Shown in pieces: positions 62,741 to 64,000 of a DNA stretch of 64,000 nt; position 1 is the first letter of the stretch, and every line of letters starts with the position of its first letter. This DNA comes from Pseudoalteromonas luteoviolacea (GTDB lineage: Bacteria; Pseudomonadota; Gammaproteobacteria; Enterobacterales; Alteromonadaceae). The notes below the pieces were generated by a model. It had not been told where the DNA came from, searched no databases, and saw only the letters and a program-made list of their open reading frames with translations. The position numbers and the translations under genes were made by a program. The DNA lies in NCBI RefSeq assembly GCF_000814765.1, contig NZ_JWIC01000007.1, forward strand, positions 405,121 through 469,120, given 5' to 3'.

Positions 62741-63784
62741 TTTGATTAAAATGAGTAGTAACAACTCAGATAATAATTAGGATTAGATTAACAAATAACT
62801 AAGTTAGCCTTAGAAATTCAAATTATTGCTTGTAAACTTTGAGTCTCATTTTTTATTATGTTAAATTGTTGGTTTTGATAAAATGCTATTAGCAACTCTA
62901 AAAGAATTTCATTTGTTTTAAATTAGCCTCATGGTCTGTGAAAACTAACTAGATTCGCGTCTGACATTAAAAACTTTAATTACTTTATTTTCGGCCAAAC
63001 AATAAGAGATCCTAACAATAGAATTTCATATTTTTATATGATTTTTCCCTAGTTAAAATCAGGATGACTCATCTTTTTCGATTCTTTTTTACTAAAAAAA
63101 GTAAACTCAAGTCGTTCTTTACAAGAAAAATGAATAATGAAAATTTTTAGTCAAGTTTTAAGTGCTATCTGAAAATCACTAACAATGTTGTGTACTCCAA
63201 TAAGATAGGTAAAAATTTATTTAAAACTTAAGATAAATATTCAACTATGTTTTAGTTAAAACTCTATATGAGGTGTTAATTTTTATACCATGAAAATTTT
63301 CTAAATCGAATTGATTTCATTGAACCAATGGGTCCTTAAACAATTTTAATATTTAGTCTCATTCTTTATGTATATTAAAAATTTTAAATAGCATATGTGA
63401 CGCTTTTTTAGAAGAGAATATTTTCTTTAGAATATGAAAGTGGAACATTCATTTATGGCTTTACACATATGCCCTTTCATTTTTCTTTTAGAGTCAAATT
63501 TTCTTAGGGCCTATGCCTATCAAATTTAGAGTTCACTGAACCTTGTTCGCTATTTTTTTCATCACAAGCTAAAACTTCTTTCAAATAAAAATTTTTCTCG
63601 ATTTATGTAATCTCCTATTTAGTAGATATTTATCTCATTTTAGTAAGATAAATAAATATTAATGCATCGTTTTCTACTGATTCATAAAATACATTTTAAG
63701 GCTAATTTTTTATTAAATTAATCTTTAACGATCTGTCTTCTTTTTAGAGAGCAACTTGTTTAATTGTACCATAAACGCTATATT

Positions 63785-63803
63785 ATAAAGGAACACATCA
63801 TAC
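63785..63803 (+). repeat. recurring intergenic motif, copy 3
   Basis: ATAAAG-G-AACACATCATAC: same core as copies 1 and 2 with one extra G after ATAAAG and a diverged right flank. Confidence 0.6.
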
Positions 63804-63879
63804 ATTTGCTATTAAAGTTAAATTTCATTAGTGATAAAACTTTTAAGGATCAATCTTGCAAAATGAAAACTTACTTCTA

Positions 63880-63993
63880 ATGAAAAAGTTGCTACCACCA
63901 GTCATTATGTTAAATTACTTTTATTTTATGATTTGTTCTATGACCACTATTATATTTATGTTTTTTAAAAACTACTCTAAACACATAGTCTAA
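63880..63993 (+). CDS. doubtful short hydrophobic open frame
   Basis: A 37-codon frame starting MKKLLPPVIMLNYFYFMI with one hydrophobic stretch and a lysine-containing end. The first residues recall the start of isoprenylcysteine-methyltransferase-like membrane proteins, so it may be a truncated remnant. No ribosome-binding site is seen, and hydrophobic codons are expected by chance in such T-rich DNA. Confidence 0.2.
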   Translation: MKKLLPPVIMLNYFYFMICSMTTIIFMFFKNYSKHIV

Positions 63994-64000
63994 CAATATT

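Larger units (their letters stand above)
62611..64000. other. long AT-rich region without a convincing gene
   Basis: Nearly 1.4 kb of very low GC, rich in A and T runs, upstream of the DAHP synthase gene and continuing to the window edge. No long frame exists on either strand. It holds copies 2 and 3 of the GAACACATCATAC motif, about 1,065 bp apart, and a doubtful 37-codon frame at 63880. It could hold a small RNA or a decayed gene, but no defined structure was recognised. Confidence 0.6.

Overview
The window looks like chromosome of a marine gammaproteobacterium of the Alteromonadales, most probably Pseudoalteromonas. This is an inference from gene content and low GC: minCDE divergent from ycgL and a lytic transglycosylase, a chitinase/LPMO/chitinase cluster, ppsA divergent from its regulatory kinase, a class II DAHP synthase, and many sensory kinases. 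No rRNA, tRNA, phage, insertion sequence or CRISPR array was seen.

Region 1-10.4 kb is accessory and partly decayed. It holds the start of a MipA/OmpV outer-membrane protein, an unlisted 52-residue double-glycine-leader peptide gene, and a hybrid kinase/HPt/response-regulator operon. The kinase's N-terminal PAS-like domain is cut by an in-frame amber codon. Next come a GH92 mannosidase broken by three +1 frameshifts, an orphan secreted protein and a GT-A type glycosyltransferase. Region 10.5-16.2 kb has an OmpR-type two-component pair followed by a DUF1800 lipoprotein and a Tat-exported DUF1501 protein. Region 16.2-31.7 kb is mostly envelope and secreted functions: a thioester alpha-2-macroglobulin, a NIT-domain chemoreceptor, a DUF1826 protein behind a Zur-like palindrome, a putative beta-helix protein, an ExeM/NucH nuclease, a di-haem peroxidase, and a MarR/AhpD-like divergent pair.

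Region 32.1-45.4 kb is mainly core genome: a GbsR-type regulator with cytochrome bd genes, mltB-ycgL facing minCDE, a YcgN-type protein, a 7TMR-DISM kinase, a Na+/Pi transporter, anmK and a small periplasmic-protein operon. Region 45.5-52.7 kb is the chitin locus (GH18, AA10 LPMO, GH18, all on the minus strand), in which every product carries at least one CBM5/12-like AKWW module.

Region 53.1-57.1 kb is a nitric-oxide sensing module. It has an H-NOX protein, a soluble histidine kinase, a response regulator with an unrecognised all-helical output domain, and a divergent response regulator with a degenerate HD-GYP domain. Then come a 41-copy 14-bp minisatellite (57.3-57.9 kb), ppsA/ppsR, a class II DAHP synthase, and 1.4 kb of AT-rich DNA without a convincing gene. 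A short motif, GAACACATCATAC, recurs three times in the gaps of this last part.

The items most worth following up are the H-NOX module with its novel output domain, the small peptide gene, the minisatellite with the three-copy motif, and the two adjacent broken genes near 2.9-8.3 kb.
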